Shown here: in pieces, positions 43,021 to 55,700 of the stretch | Layout: each line of letters begins with the position of its first letter | How positions within the stretch are numbered: position 1 is the first letter of the stretch | Assembly (NCBI RefSeq): GCF_963675165.1 | Contig: NC_087378.1 | Location: 636,001-700,000, forward strand | Direction of reading: 5' to 3' | Length of the DNA: 64,000 nucleotides | From: Halichondria panicea | Lineage: Eukaryota > Porifera > Demospongiae > Suberitida > Halichondriidae | Position numbers and translations under genes: made by a program | Notes under the pieces: generated by a model | What the model was told of the DNA's origin: nothing | Databases searched by the model: none | The model's input: only the letters and a program-made list of their open reading frames with translations

Positions 43021-45058
43021 CGTGCGTGTACGAATGTGTTTAGTCCCTTGAGGATATACAATTACTGAAGTCCTTTAATTTGTTAGTTGTGTATATATAT
43101 ATTTTTTGTAGCTTACATTACGGTGGCTGTTGATTTAGCACAAAATTGCTAAAAAGCTGCAAAAGCTTTGCCAATCTTATTAAATTTCGTTATTTCAGAT
43201 TCTACTGTACGAGAACTCGTCACTGGATCTGTTCAACAATAAAGTGTCTGAGTTTGGCGCCGGTATCTATGTCGAGTTTGCATCGAGTGACTTCGTCCTC
43301 TCTGTACTCAATACTGGCTGCTTCATGAGATACTACAGCAACCAAGTTGGTATACCACCCACACAATGGGTAAGTATGAATAACAGTTGAAGATTTCATT
43401 TCTGATTAATTTACTGTTTTTAATTTCTTGTTAGCAAACTCAAGTGAGATTTATCAACAATACTGCTCGGTTAGCTGGTGCTGCGATCTACGCTAACGAC
43501 ATGAGCCGCTGCAAATGGATTGGTGGACTAAATTTCACCGATATTAACATTTTTCAAATCCCAGCGGAGGCGGGATCACCTTTCTATCTGGAGAACAACA
43601 CGATCAGTCGTGATGTTGCAGACTCCACCTTTGTGAGGAATCAAGCACTGGCCACTAATGCTGACAACCTCATCACCAACACCACTGTCAGTATAATAAT
43701 AATAATCACTTAATTCCGTAAACCTTTTCTGCTTCATAGGGCTCAGTTTATTTCCCTGTGTAGTTTATCGGATATTTACTGAAGCTGTATTGTTCTTTTC
43801 ATGTAGTGTTTTTGTTTCTTTGTCTGCAGTTTCGTTCTGACTCTGCTGTGAGTTATGGAGAAAGAGTGTCCGTCTCCCTCACTTCTCTGGATCAGTTGGG
43901 CAACTTCAGAGAGTCTGTCTGGTCTGTGAATGCTCCCCTAGAACCACAGGTTGGTTCGTACACACATACCCTCTCAGTTTAGTTTAGTACTGACTATAAT
44001 TATGCATCTCACCTAAAATTGGCAATATCAATAAATCTGGTGTACACGCAAGAAAATGTACACATAATGAAACATGTATGTGGGAAAGTTACTAAGGGAA
44101 AGTATATATACATGTATAGGTACACACAAGTTTAAACATTTACCTTTCAGTAGAGATCTGGGCATAATAATATAAAATCCTGAATATCCCCCCCCCCCTG
44201 TGCAGCCGCTGGGTTCCCTATCCAGCAATGACTCCACCTTTGTGTACGATGTCCCCAGCCAGCAGCTGCTCACAGAGAGTGGGGAGGTGACCTTCATCAA
44301 CAACTCGGCAAACATATCCGCTCAATTCACATTCCTCCAAAATCAGGTAAATCATGACAATACTACTTAAATGTATGTTATTTTTGTTAGTTCTGCTGTA
44401 CAGTGTAATATGCCTCGCTGGCATAGAATTTATCTTGGTAGAAAACTATACTCATGATATCTATTTCTGGTGTTTATTCTCACACAGCTTGTTACCTATC
44501 CTGTAAACCTGACTATATCTGGATGTCACCCTGGATACAAGCAAGATAACATATCATCAAAGTGCATGTGTGACGATCAAACTGGAGTCATTATCAGATG
44601 TGACACCGCTAGCAGATACTTTTATGTGCAAGTAAGAAGTCTGAAAAATGGGAACGGCTTTAGCAAGTCTTTAATTGAAGGTTTTGCCCTCGCAATATCA
44701 GGCAGTTAGCCGGGGTCTAAGTAAATAAATGCTCAGGATTATAGTTTTGCCTAGGATACAGTAGGTATAACTATATACACTGTGTATGAAAGGTGATTGC
44801 TTAGTACACATGTACATGTGTTGCAGTGTTAGTAGTGTTTCTCTCCGTGTAGGATGGACTCTGGATTGGTGTGAAGGAGGACAACACTCTCATCTCCTCC
44901 AACACTATTCCTGGATTCTTGAACTGCACTCGTCAAGGTTCACTGCAAGGCTGTCTCTTCAAGTATGATGAGCCTGAGAGACAATGTGCTGATGGGCGAA
45001 CTGGTTAGCACACACACACTCACACACACACACACACACACGCACGCACACACACACG

Positions 45059-45151
<93 letters not shown>

Positions 45152-45168
45152 ACACACGCACACACACA

Positions 45169-45214
<46 letters not shown>

Positions 45215-47467
45215 TCATTGCAGTAACAAATTCTGGTTTAAACAAAAACTAGTCTAGGCTTAACTTACAATGAAATGTATTTGAGAATACCTGTAATAAT
45301 GATTCCATTGTTTCCAGGGAAGCTGTGTGGTGAATGCTTGGAAGGCTATGGCCCAAGTTTTGACCTGAGGTTTTGCAGCAAAGGTTGTGTGCCGGGAGGT
45401 GTCATATTGTTCATCTTCATCTGCATTATAACAATGATTGGTTCACTCTTCATTCTCTACTTTGATTTCCCCATACCAAATGAGCTAAAAGGAGTCATTT
45501 TCTTTACACAAGTAAGAGATACATACTAATATTTCTATATCGAGAGGGCCTAGTGTTCGATTGCCATAACAACCCAACAAATAAGAGAGAGTTGGGCCAA
45601 GAATCCATTTTAAGTCTGATGCAGTAACTTTGGTTTTGTATGTATGAACACAACTTGTAATATCTGATGTCAATAGTGATGCTCTAACTCTACTGTGTGC
45701 TATCATTGTTTTATAGGTGATCGGAGTAATTTATCGGAATACACCTTATTATGTGAACATTTCGCCAAGTGTCATATTTTTTGACTTTCTCCTCAACTTT
45801 CTTGGCTATGCAATGCCTTTCCCAATCTGCCTCTGGCCTGATAATAAAATACCAGCGTACGGTATGGCCTTCCTTGGGTTTGTGCCTCCTGCTATTGCTC
45901 TCATCACAGCCACCGTTTATATTTGCTTGTAAGTGCTCCCCTCCCACCAAGTGTTACATTATTTAAACCACCTCTTTATTGTGTGCAGTGCAAAACGCTC
46001 GAGGCGCCTAAGTCAGAGAGACAACTATGGTTTCCATGGATTCTATTTCCTGTTTCTGTTTATCTACAAGTACATCCTGGATGCAAGTTTCAACTTCATC
46101 AGTTGCACACAGCTAGATGGGGAATATGTGCGTTCATTTTTACCTTTACCAAAATTTGATTCTTACGTACATGTATTCAATTTAGGTGTTTTCCTATCAA
46201 GGAACAGTGAGTTGTTTTGAGGCACCGTTTGTCGTGCTCTTCATCATTGGAATTGTCCTTGTGATTGGACTTGGTATAGTTTTACCAGCGTATGCTATCT
46301 ACATTATCTATCAACCAGAAGTGAGTTCTTTACTGTAAAAAATGTATGCATTTCAGTGAATGTACATCTCTATATTTTTTCGCAGAAAACGATTCAGATA
46401 TCGAATGCGCTCACCCATGGCCTCAAGCAAAGAAAGCGATATCTGTGGTATGGTGTGTGGGACATCTGGAGGAGACTGCTCTTCATAGTGGCCAATCTAT
46501 TCTTGTCTGTGAGTACATCTTCTACTGTTCTGGTAAGTCAATCGTAAATGTACATTCGATCATTGTTCAGGATAGAGTACATTGTAGCTTATACCATGTC
46601 AGTATCAACACAGATGTGACATTATTGTAATGGTACGATACATTTGTATAATCATGGGCCCCATAAATTTATTCATTGCGCTCTGTTCTACAGTTCATTG
46701 ATTGCATATTCATCATGGTGTGTCTGATTGTCATCTGCCTTGTCCAACCCTACAAGAAGTATCACATCAATTTCATGGAGTCTTTCATTATTCTTTGTCT
46801 GTTTGGAGCCACCCTCGCAATACTGGATAGTGAGGACATCTACGTTGGCCCCTTCACTTCGGTTGTATTCATTTCAATCCCGTTTCTGTATGCGATTGTG
46901 TTTATTGGATATCGGGGAATAAAAAAATTCGGTTCCATGGGATGGTAAGTCGTAGAATAAATTGTTTGATGTATGTGCATGTAGCTATACTTACGTCTAC
47001 CTACTGTACTAAGAGCGTTTATTTTTTTAGGTCTAGCTATAATATCCAACTTATGCTCTGGTTCGAACTGTTCTTACAGGAACAAAGCGAATGCAAAATG
47101 GAATCTACTCGAGAGAAACAATGTTAGGAAAATTATCGAATGCTATGAGTCAGTGAAGAAATATTTTAGTGAGAAGAAACAGAAGGTGACATCCGCATTC
47201 ACTTATCCTTCTTCACCAGAAGCAGACTCACAAAGTAAGACACATTACTGTAATGGAGTACCTAGCTAGCCTAGTGATGTGCTAATAGTGAATGTAATTG
47301 ATGTTAATAACTTCTTTGCTTGATGTACAGATCAACGTGACAGTGGTTATAACTCAAACACTAAAGACAGCATTCAGAGCAACTCGTCAGGCGGGTCTAA
47401 CGAGAAGCCAACCAGTCCGACCATATTCCAAGAGGCTTGTGACCTCAGAGAACCATTGCTTGATTAA
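40905..47467 (+). CDS. Beta-helix multi-pass receptor C
   Basis: Starts MLYVGLLLALSLVGNTHG (signal peptide); exon 1 is 40905-41457, and a second large exon runs from about 41835 to 42610, with further exons to the stop at 47467. The ectodomain has beta-helix repeats (FYIADSIFDGNYCKIGKC, TFDNNTAVFGGGIAMSG, VRFINNTARLAGAAIYAND), then a Cys-rich neck (GCHPGYKQDN, CMCDD, KLCGECLEGYGPSFDLRFC) and many TM segments (GGVILFIFICIITMIGSLFI, WRRLLFIVANLFLS, IICLVQPYKKYHINFMES-like). The tail is polar, rich in Ser/Asn, ending EACDLREPLLD. It is diverged from A/B and D throughout, so this is an older duplicate. Introns hold AC/TG and poly-C repeats. Internal exon limits between 42.6 and 47.3 kb are approximate. 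Confidence 0.8.
41660..41829. repeat. AC/poly-C microsatellite in receptor C intron 1
   Basis: Mixed CCCCCC and ACACAC tracts just before the acceptor of exon 2. They create a spurious open frame joined to the true exon. Confidence 0.9.
45008..45210. repeat. (CA)n microsatellite in receptor C
   Basis: About 200 bp of CA with scattered CG and CT interruptions, in an intron just after the exon that ends near GRTG and before the LCGECLEG exon. Confidence 0.95.
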
Positions 47468-47939
47468 TGCATGTACTTATAATTATGTATTGCTGGTTAT
47501 ATACAATTTGCTTGTCATTTATTTTTATTGTCCCCTTTTTTTATGGAAGATTACATTATATGTTCTCACTGCACATGCGCACACACACCAAGGCCTAAAA
47601 AGTATATTATTTTAGGAAAGTTACATGTAAATTTTGCATGGTTCAAATTTTGCATGTTCTTTTTAATTAATTAACAGCAAACTTACAGCATTACTATTAC
47701 AAAATAAAAAGCACCGCGGGTGCTGATGCCTCGGTGGAGGTACCAAAGCTACATTACCATAAAACTACTAATAGCTAGCTTTTATAAAAATATTTATATC
47801 ATGAACATTTTTAATTTTGCTGCATGCAATCACAGGGAAACTTAAATAGTGGGTAATGATCGACCATTATTGTTGTTAAAAAAACGATCGATACCAAAAG
47901 TTAATACTATCACATTCACTGCCCACTTTATACAAACCA

Positions 47940-48048
47940 CTTCCGGTGACCCAAAGTAGCGCTTGTGGTTATTCATGGGGCTCCGGAGCTGGTGGTGGGT
48001 GTCGGGAAACTGGCATCTGCCATCAGAGCGCTACTTTATCCGGAGTTC
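47940..48048. mobile_element. Small inverted-repeat element (MITE-like)
   Basis: ACTTCCGGTGACCCAAAGTA/GCGCT at the left pairs with AGCGCTACTTTATCCGGAGT at the right, with a small gap. The interior is GC-rich compared with its surroundings and has no ORF. Confidence 0.55.
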
Positions 48049-48086
48049 TGTAACTCTCAGTATGCACTGCTCGGTGTGGTGTACTT

Positions 48087-48186
48087 TATGCTGCCCTCGA
48101 AAGCAGTACTTATGCTACCTTAAAAAGTAGTACTTATGCTGCCCTCGAAAAGCAGTACTTATGCTACCCTAAAAAGTAGTACTTAT
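48087..48186 (+). repeat. Tandem repeat, two ~49 bp units
   Basis: The unit holds two related halves, TATGCTGCCCTCGAAAGCAG then TACTTATGCTACCTTAAAAA, repeated with few changes. Confidence 0.85.
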
Positions 48187-48421
48187 CCCCTAAGCAGTTT
48201 CTGGCCAGACCGCTTTTTTTTTTTACGTTGGCACTCAGTTAATTATAATCTGCTTGCCATTGTTTCGGCTTATATAATTGAGAGTGACAAAGTTAATGTG
48301 GCATTAATATGTATAATAATAAGCAATAGCTAGCTTCTTCAGCAGCTCTTTCTGACTCTCTTGTAACTAACAAAAAAGCTAGCGCTAAAGTGCAAGTTAA
48401 GGCTAACTCATAAGTTGAATG

Positions 48422-48503
48422 GAAAGTTTGTGCGAACAGATGATGCTATGAAGTCTGAAGTCTTCAGAATCTTTCATAGCATCATCTGTTCGCACAAACT
48501 TTC
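48422..48503. repeat. Perfect 31-bp inverted repeat, 20-nt loop
   Basis: Left arm 48422-48452 (GAAAGTTTGTGCGAACAGAT...) is the exact reverse complement of right arm 48473-48503. The loop itself can pair (CTGAAG/CTTCAG). The transcript would be one long hairpin of pre-miRNA size; it could equally be a MITE remnant. Confidence 0.8.
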
Positions 48504-48694
48504 TTCAGCGAAGAGACTGCAACAGCCTTCAATGTAAGTCAAACTAGCCACTAGCCATAACTCGAGAAAGAAGCTTTAGTTTGCTAATTCACGAATCAAG
48601 AAAGTGGCTAGAAGCCTATAGAATGGAGGGAACATGTTTGAAAAAACATTGGAACAGACACACACCATACTATCTAGCACACACACAGTCAGCT

Positions 48695-48722
48695 CCCTCG
48701 TGCGGCTACGCCTCGAGGCATA
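48695..48722 (+). repeat. 28-bp dispersed repeat, copy 2
   Basis: Identical to 39252-39279 and likewise preceded by a short CA run (48677-48688). Confidence 0.85.
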
Positions 48723-48868
48723 ACAACGATCTAGCAAAATAATTGACACATTAGCGTAGTGTGTGTAAGTTGTAACGATCTTTACCTTTGACCTGAAAGT
48801 AAAAATTAATCTACCATCATCTAGCTAGCCGGCGCGGCCTAGCCAGTTAGTTATCAAGTTGCCCCCCT

Positions 48869-51800
48869 ATGGCTTATCTGAGTGATTTCTCCAACTCTGC
48901 CCCAAGCTCTGGAAACTTCCCTTCGACTAGCTCTGGAAACTTCCCTTCGAGCAATTTCGCCTCTGGAGATTACCAGAGACATTTTGAAGATGTGGACCAG
49001 AGTCTGAGCTGTGCTGTTTGTCTGGTCCGGTTCACAGAGCCACGACTCTTGGCCTGCAACCACACATTCTGCAAGATATGCCTCGAGAAGATTCTAGAAA
49101 AGAAAGCAAAAGATGTCGACAGAGAAAAAGATCAATTCGGTACGCTTTCATTGAATATGAATGTATAATTTGGAGTTCTATTTGATATTAATTTGTACGT
49201 GAATGTTTACTCTTGTCGATAAAGTATATTGTGTGTCTCATAATTATATAGCCATAATTAGTGTAGATTTTACAACTGAGATAGTATTAAAATTTGTGTA
49301 CAGATGACTACGAAATAGAATGTCCTCGCTGTCGTAAGATCACTCGACTCGGGGATGGTGGGATAGAGACACTGCCCAAGAACTATGACCTGGATCAAGT
49401 GGTACAGGCCATGCCTCCCGAGCCAACACAGCCATTCGTCAGACAGATATCAAGTAGGTCACAAGACACTATAATGTGTGCAATTAGATACATTCTTACT
49501 GGAAAATGTAGTGTTTTCCCTTTGTCCGTACAAGGTTCTTGTGTTGTTGGTTTCGCGGGTGTATTGTAACTATATTGGGAAGTTTTTTGCTGTGACTATC
49601 TAATGCCTTAGGGAAAGCTTCCCCTTTCTCTGTGCAGTGTTGTGTTTATTAGTTGAACTGCTGAGGTAGTGTGGCAGTATTGTAGAGGGTATGGCCTCTG
49701 TTTAGTCCTCATGGATGGCGTGGCTTTTCTTGAAGAATGAGAAGTATGCACTTGCGTTGAGGGCTCTGTCACGTCTGAAACTGAATCCTTATGAGAATTA
49801 TGAAACAATGATAAAGTAATCAAGACCATGTTTAATTTATGGGTGCGTGTAAGTGTGTATGTTACATTACATTAACTTTTAATAAGGAATCAAGCTTATA
49901 CTAACTTCCTTGTGTGGCTTACCTTGCTTACATCTCTAGGAGTGCTGGTTTATACTAACAAGCTGTATAAATAGTCACAGTTCAAACCCTATGTTGTGCT
50001 ATATACATGCATGTTGTCCAGTGAGTGGGCGGATCAAAGCAATCCAGTACCGTATAGCGGGTAATTTTCGTGTGGTAAAATATTCGTTATTTTCGTGGGC
50101 AAGCTGACCTCCACGAAATTTGCAGGCAACGAGACTAAACGAAATTTTTACTCACGAAAACCACTGTTTCTCGAGTTGAACAAATTTTTTTACCCACAAA
50201 ATTTAACCGCTATACGGTACTCTGTACATGTTGTATATGGCATATTGCACTGGCACTGTGTGTAAATGCAGTAGATTTTGTGAAATCTGCTTTTAGGACT
50301 TGCACCAGCCAGTTGTGGGAAGAAAACATAAGAATTTACTATGGAATTCACTAAATTTTTATAGGGGAAAAACTTGACCTATCAGAAGAGTTTGGGCAAC
50401 AAGCAGGCGCCCTCGTGCAACATGCCATATATTACACTGGATGACATAATGCCCTCGTGCTGGGCAATAACTAACAAACACACACACACACACACACAGT
50501 CCCCATGTGCTCCTTCCATAGCAAGGAGCTTTGCTACTACTGCAGAACAGACAATACTTTGGTCTGTGCTGACTGCTTTGTCGAAAACCATCAGGGGCAC
50601 GATTTCCAACATGCTAATAAAGTTGGTGAGGAAGAAAAGGACAAATTTCGTGATAGCTACTTTGAAACACTTGAAAAGGAACGGCAAAAATATCTTTTAG
50701 CCGTTGACGAGGTGTCACATGTGATGAAAACACTCAGACAAAAAGGTGAAAAAACAAAAGGAGATATTCAGGAACATTTTCAGAGCGTACGCGATAGTTT
50801 GGAGAGTAGAGAAAACCAGTTAGTATTGGAGACACAGAAGATTGTCACTCAGAAGGTGGACAAACTGTTGGAGCAGGAGAAGCTGTTGAAGGAGATATTC
50901 GAGGGGCTGGACAAAGAGGTAGTTTTATAAGTACATGCACAGTGTAGCTCAAGGCACGATTTGTGTGTAGTAGGTACGTACAGTATAACAAACCTCAATT
51001 GATCCATTGTGCATCTATTCTTAATTGCAGTCTTAACAAGAGCATTTTACTTATAGTATGGAATGGTATAGAGTTTATGCATGTCATTACTACCGAGCCT
51101 GGACAGACAAATTATTCATGCACTTGACCAACGTAACTAACTCTTGTCTGTTTCTTCCTCCCCTGCAGTACGAACAGTGCAAGAGGCTCATGGATGCAAC
51201 GACTCTCAATTTTCTCAAGGACAAAGACAAACAAGCAATGAGTGTGAAGACGGTTATGAAGAAAGCCTACAATGTGGAGCGTACCCCAGTTGAGTCCCCC
51301 TCCCAAGGCCCCTACTGGCACCACCCCAGCACTTCTCTCACTGACGCCGAAACCAAAAGTGGAGTTTTTTGTGATTCAGTTTCCTCAATGCACACGGCTA
51401 CAGGCTCGGGGCTCACTAAGGCCTTTGTCGGTAAAGAAGCGACTTTCAGAATCGAAGCTCGAGACAAGTACGGCAATAAAAGCTTCTTAAAAGGAACGCC
51501 CCCTCAAGTAACAATATCCGGCCCCAAAATGAGGGAGGAAGTCCACCACACAATCGAGCAATTTGTTCCTGGGGAGTATGTCATCAGCTACACGCCAAGT
51601 TGCGTGGGTTGGCACACCATTTCCATCAGAGTGAATGGAGAAGCTATTAAAACACCCGATTGCAAAATGATTGTTTTAGGCAGCAAAGATTATCTGAAAA
51701 TGTCTAAACCGCTGGAGAGTGTTATGAAATCGAGACTGAACTTTGAACCACCTGTGTCCACTATGAGAGGTGTCTGCGTGCTACCAAATGGTTGGATAAT

Positions 51801-52545
51801 ATTCGTCGATTCGTCTTGCCTTCGTGTGATCGATGGTTACTCTGGTAGAACATGTCAGACTATTGGTAACTATGGAAACGCTCCCGGCCAGTTTACTGGT
51901 CCTTATGATGTCACTCTGACCCCACAAAATCACATCTTTGTTACAGATGTGTCGAATCATCGTGTGCAGCGTTTTGCTCCTGAAGGCAACAATCGCTATC
52001 GATACGTGGCTCTCTTTGGATCGCAAGGAAGTGGGAAACAGAATTTCAACAGCCCTGAGGGCATTGCTGCATGGGGTGACGAGCGAGTCTTCGTAGCAGA
52101 TAAAGGTAACAACAGAATACAAGTCTTTTCTCAGAAAGGCATGAAGCATTGTGCTACGTTTGGTAAGAGAGGTGAGAGACCGGGACAGTTTAACCAACCT
52201 CGAGATGTCGTCGTGGGCCCCGATTTTCTCCTCGTATCTGACACGGGAAACAAACGAATCCAAGCACTAACTTTCGATGGGAAGATTCTAAATACATTTG
52301 GAGGCTACAACTACTTAGTGTTCAAGCCGCGCACACCGTCATTCATTGCAATAGACTCTTATGGATTCATCTTGGTCACGTACAAAGAGTCGAACTTGAT
52401 CACCGTTCTAACACCCCAGGGAGAAGGAACAGTTGTGAACCAATTCGTAAGCAAGTTTCTCAAGTCCCCATTTGGTATCTGCGTTGACAGACAAGGGAAC
52501 GTTGTTGTCACTGACTCTGCTAGTTCTCAAATTGTATGTTTCTAA
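48869..52545 (+). CDS. TRIM-NHL protein (RING, B-box, coiled coil, filamin, NHL)
   Basis: Four exons (48869-49139, 49304-49453, 50500-50918, 51169-52545) join in phase into 738 residues. Order: a RING finger (CAVCLVRF, CNHTFCKICL, and ECPRC in the next exon), a B-box-type zinc finger (CSFHSKELCYYC, CADCFVENHQGH), a coiled coil to about residue 280, a filamin/ABP280 domain (SGLTKAFVGKEATFRIEARD to GWHTISIRVNG), then NHL repeats forming a beta-propeller (GQFTGPYDVTLTPQNHIFVT, VFVADKGNNRIQVF, GPDFLLVSDTGNKRIQAL). This is the TRIM2/TRIM3/TRIM71/Brat architecture: RING-type E3 ligase activity plus RNA or protein binding through the NHL propeller. A ubiquitin-ligase or translational-repressor role is inferred from the family; the exact orthologue is not assigned. 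The RING is split by an intron. Confidence 0.92.
50048..50219. mobile_element. MITE with TACCGTATAGCG ends, copy 2
   Basis: CCGTATAGCGGGTAATTTTC at the left pairs with the right end AAATTTAACCGCTATACGG, with TA flanking both ends. The interior is rich in ACGAAA/TTTCGT motifs like copy 1 (12786-13015), but this copy is shorter and diverged. It lies in intron 2 of the TRIM-NHL gene. Confidence 0.85.
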
Positions 52546-52775
52546 TGTATGTTTCTATTAATGTTCGTTTTTCTTCTGTGCTGAATTTTGTCTCCCTGAT
52601 TTTGTACATGACAGTGTTCTACTATTGTGTGGGTGTTAATTAACAATTAATGGATGCTGGGTTGCGTGGGTGTTGAAATGGGTGTGGTGCATCTTTACCA
52701 TAAAGCAAGCATGCTAGCTAGCTAGCAACAAGTTTTACAGCCAATACATCAGCTCAGCTAGCTATTATATAAACA

Positions 52776-55700
52776 ATGGTAGTATACAGAGCGCAGATGC
52801 TTGCACTATTGCTAGCCCTATCGCTATGCACCCTGAGGGTGAAGACCCAGCCTCCAAGCCCAAGCCCAAGATTCCCCCTCCTAACCAGTTGCCTAGCAAA
52901 CACCACATACAACAGGTTGAGCTGTATCTCCTGCGACACAAACATAACAGTGGACCCAGTGAATGGAGACAATTGTAGCCAGTTAAATGAAAACTTGAGT
53001 GGCCATACATGCACAGAGTTGGAAGATGTGATTCAAAGCCTTTCAATTAAAGACACCTTCCACACGCCCTCTGGGTGTATTGAGGTGACCGTACTGCCTA
53101 AGGCTGCTGGTGAAGCATACACTGTGTTTGATGATCCGAATCGATTGATTAGACAGAACGTTGTGTTTACTGGAGGCAGCTCACAACAGGTTTGTGCGTC
53201 TATCAGTGTAGTTAATTTATCCTCCAGGGCTGATTGTACTGATTAACGAGGAAGCTCTATGGTAGAAGTTTTGGCTGTTAACAAGATCAACAATTTTTAC
53301 TTTAACCACATGAACCCTAGGCTTAATCCCATGAGTAGTTGTGATCCCAATTTGGGCAAGCGTTCTTTCATTTCCATGTCTGCACACTCTTAGTTTCAAA
53401 CTAATAACAATCATCATAATGGCATAGTAACTTATAATAATCGTTTTTTTCTCAGCATGCCCGAGTGGTGTTCATTGACCAGGGAGGAGGGGCTATGGGA
53501 GGGGGAGGAGGGGCTATGGGAGGAGGAGGAGGGGGTGTGCCGTATGCCCTGAGGTTCAGTAACAGTGACCTGGTTGGTATCACTGGACTAGAGGTGATTG
53601 GAAATACTGGCAGGATCGGGGTGGAGGATGTCAATACAGTCGTCATAGAAAACAGTGTATTTCAGTAAGTTACACTAGTGAGTAGCACCATATCTCTTTG
53701 TTTGCTCTGAAATTAAAATTGTCATTGATCACAGGAATTTCTATATTGGAACTATAAGTGGGTCACATGGTATCTCATAACAACACATTACCAATATTCA
53801 TACACCCACCCTCATGCATGCAGGTACTTCAGTGAGGGTGCTCTGGACCTGTACAACTGTCCCACTGTGCTAGTGAGTGAGAGCCAGCTGCTCCACAACG
53901 GCCCCTTCACCTCAGGCAATCTGTTAGAGTACAGGGGAGACTCAGCTGGACTCTCAGTCGGTGTGTGTGCATGGTAGCCATTGGTGTGTGTGCATGGTAG
54001 CCATTGGGTGAATGATAGAGAGTTGCTTATACTAGGACAAAGTAGCTCTATGTACAGCTTCCGAAGCTCTGTGTTATAGTATCAATGGCATTGATAATTT
54101 TATAGTGATTTTCAGGCCCTAAATAAGGCCATACAACTTTGATACAATTTCAATGTGCTACATACATTTTATTTCTGCAGCTATCAACCCTACTACCCCC
54201 GGTCCTCCCCTTCAGCTATATATTTACAACTGCACGTTTCGTAACAACTCTGTGGGGGTGGGCTCAATAGCAACCAATGATGCGGCCGAATCGTCTGACC
54301 CCCTGGCCCCAATTGACAGTAATGGCACTAACAGCAACATGGGCGGTGGAGGTCCAAATCCTTCGAGAGGAGAGAAGTTTCAAGCTGTCGGTGGAGTGGT
54401 TATGGGTAACCTGTTTACGAGCAGAGGGGGTGGCCTAGCTGTGATAGTGAACGATGAAGAAGCAGCGGATGTGGTTGTGTTTGGGTGCGTGTTTCAGGAG
54501 AATGGAGCTCTTGCGTTCGGTGGAGGGATGTACGTTGGACTGGACGGGAAGTCTCAACACTCCGTGGTCATCAACCAGACTGAGTGAGTTATCTCTTTGC
54601 TCTGAAATACTTTAGACTACAGCGGATTGCGGTGCAACTTGCAACAGCTGCAAAACCACAATTAGATTTGAATAAGGCCACTTCTACAAAAAAAGAAACA
54701 GTACCTAATCTACCTAACAAGGGCAAGTTGGGTCGTCTGCCCCAACTTGATTATATACCTGAGAAGGAGTATGATGTATTCAAAATTTAGGGAAATTACT
54801 ACTGATTTGTATAAGAAAAGTCCCCAAAGAGGGAATCAAACCCACGCCTAATCTATCATCTAATCTACAAAGCCACCACCCTAACCACTAAGCCACACCT
54901 ATTCTGTCCCTAGTTATTACACCTCCTAGTCACACACACATTACAGACTGATACTTTTCACTATTAATCTGTACCTACTGAGTCATTCTCTCTGTTAAAT
55001 GTAGTCTAATACTGTTGTGAATGATATCGTTGTGGAATTCACATGTATATACTTAGAATTGTTCAAGCTAGCTCATGGATACATGGGTAGAATCCTTGCA
55101 TTGGCATTCTCGCCTACACACAGGTTTCGCAAAAACAGTAGTCCATCAACAGGGGGTGGTCTACACATGAGCTTCCTGCGAGAAGGGGAGCGAGACTTTG
55201 ATAACAGGGTCATCCTCGTTGACTCTCAGTTCCTCAACAACGAGGCTAACTACGGCGGCGGAGTCTATTTCCTCCCCATAGGTGAGGGCAACTAGCTGTC
55301 TGTGAATCAAGATCAGGGGGTAGTTCCTACTATGTACATTTCAACCCCCAAACAATTGAATTTGTACTACCGGCATAATTAGTCTTACTTTAATACTGCT
55401 TACTTTAGTTGTTGGTGTGTTAGTCTCTTATGATGTCATTTACTGGACCCTTCTTGTGCAGATATTGACCCCTCTACAGTACAAGGAGATGCTCAGATTG
55501 GTGTGTTTGTTCGATTTGAGAGGTGCTTATTTTTCGGCAACATTGCACAAGAAGTGGGAGGAGCTTTCGGTGGGGCCTTCCGTATCCTAGCCTTCAACAC
55601 TAAACCACTAGATTTCATTGACTGGTAAGAACATGTGTGATAATATACTACAACTTTATTTTTGAATCTAAGTATCGTATATGGAGGGTCTTTAGGCTCT

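Larger units (their letters stand above)
47468..48868. other. Intergenic region of small repeats
   Basis: No exon was recognised. It holds an inverted-repeat element (47940-48048), a tandem repeat (48087-48186), an 82-nt hairpin (48422-48503) and the 28-bp repeat (48695-48722). The promoter of the TRIM-NHL gene must lie at its right end. Confidence 0.6.

Noticed and set aside
44959-45252. His-Thr and Cys-Val ORFs
   Set aside because: Translation of a CA repeat; not genes.
47698-47750. Possible small RNA gene around CACCGCGGGTGCTGATGCCT
   Set aside because: A short hairpin is visible but there are no promoter boxes or a known RNA family pattern.
54584-54790. 68-residue ORF in a receptor D intron
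   Set aside because: It overlaps the splice donor after an upstream exon and has no domain or homologue-like features.
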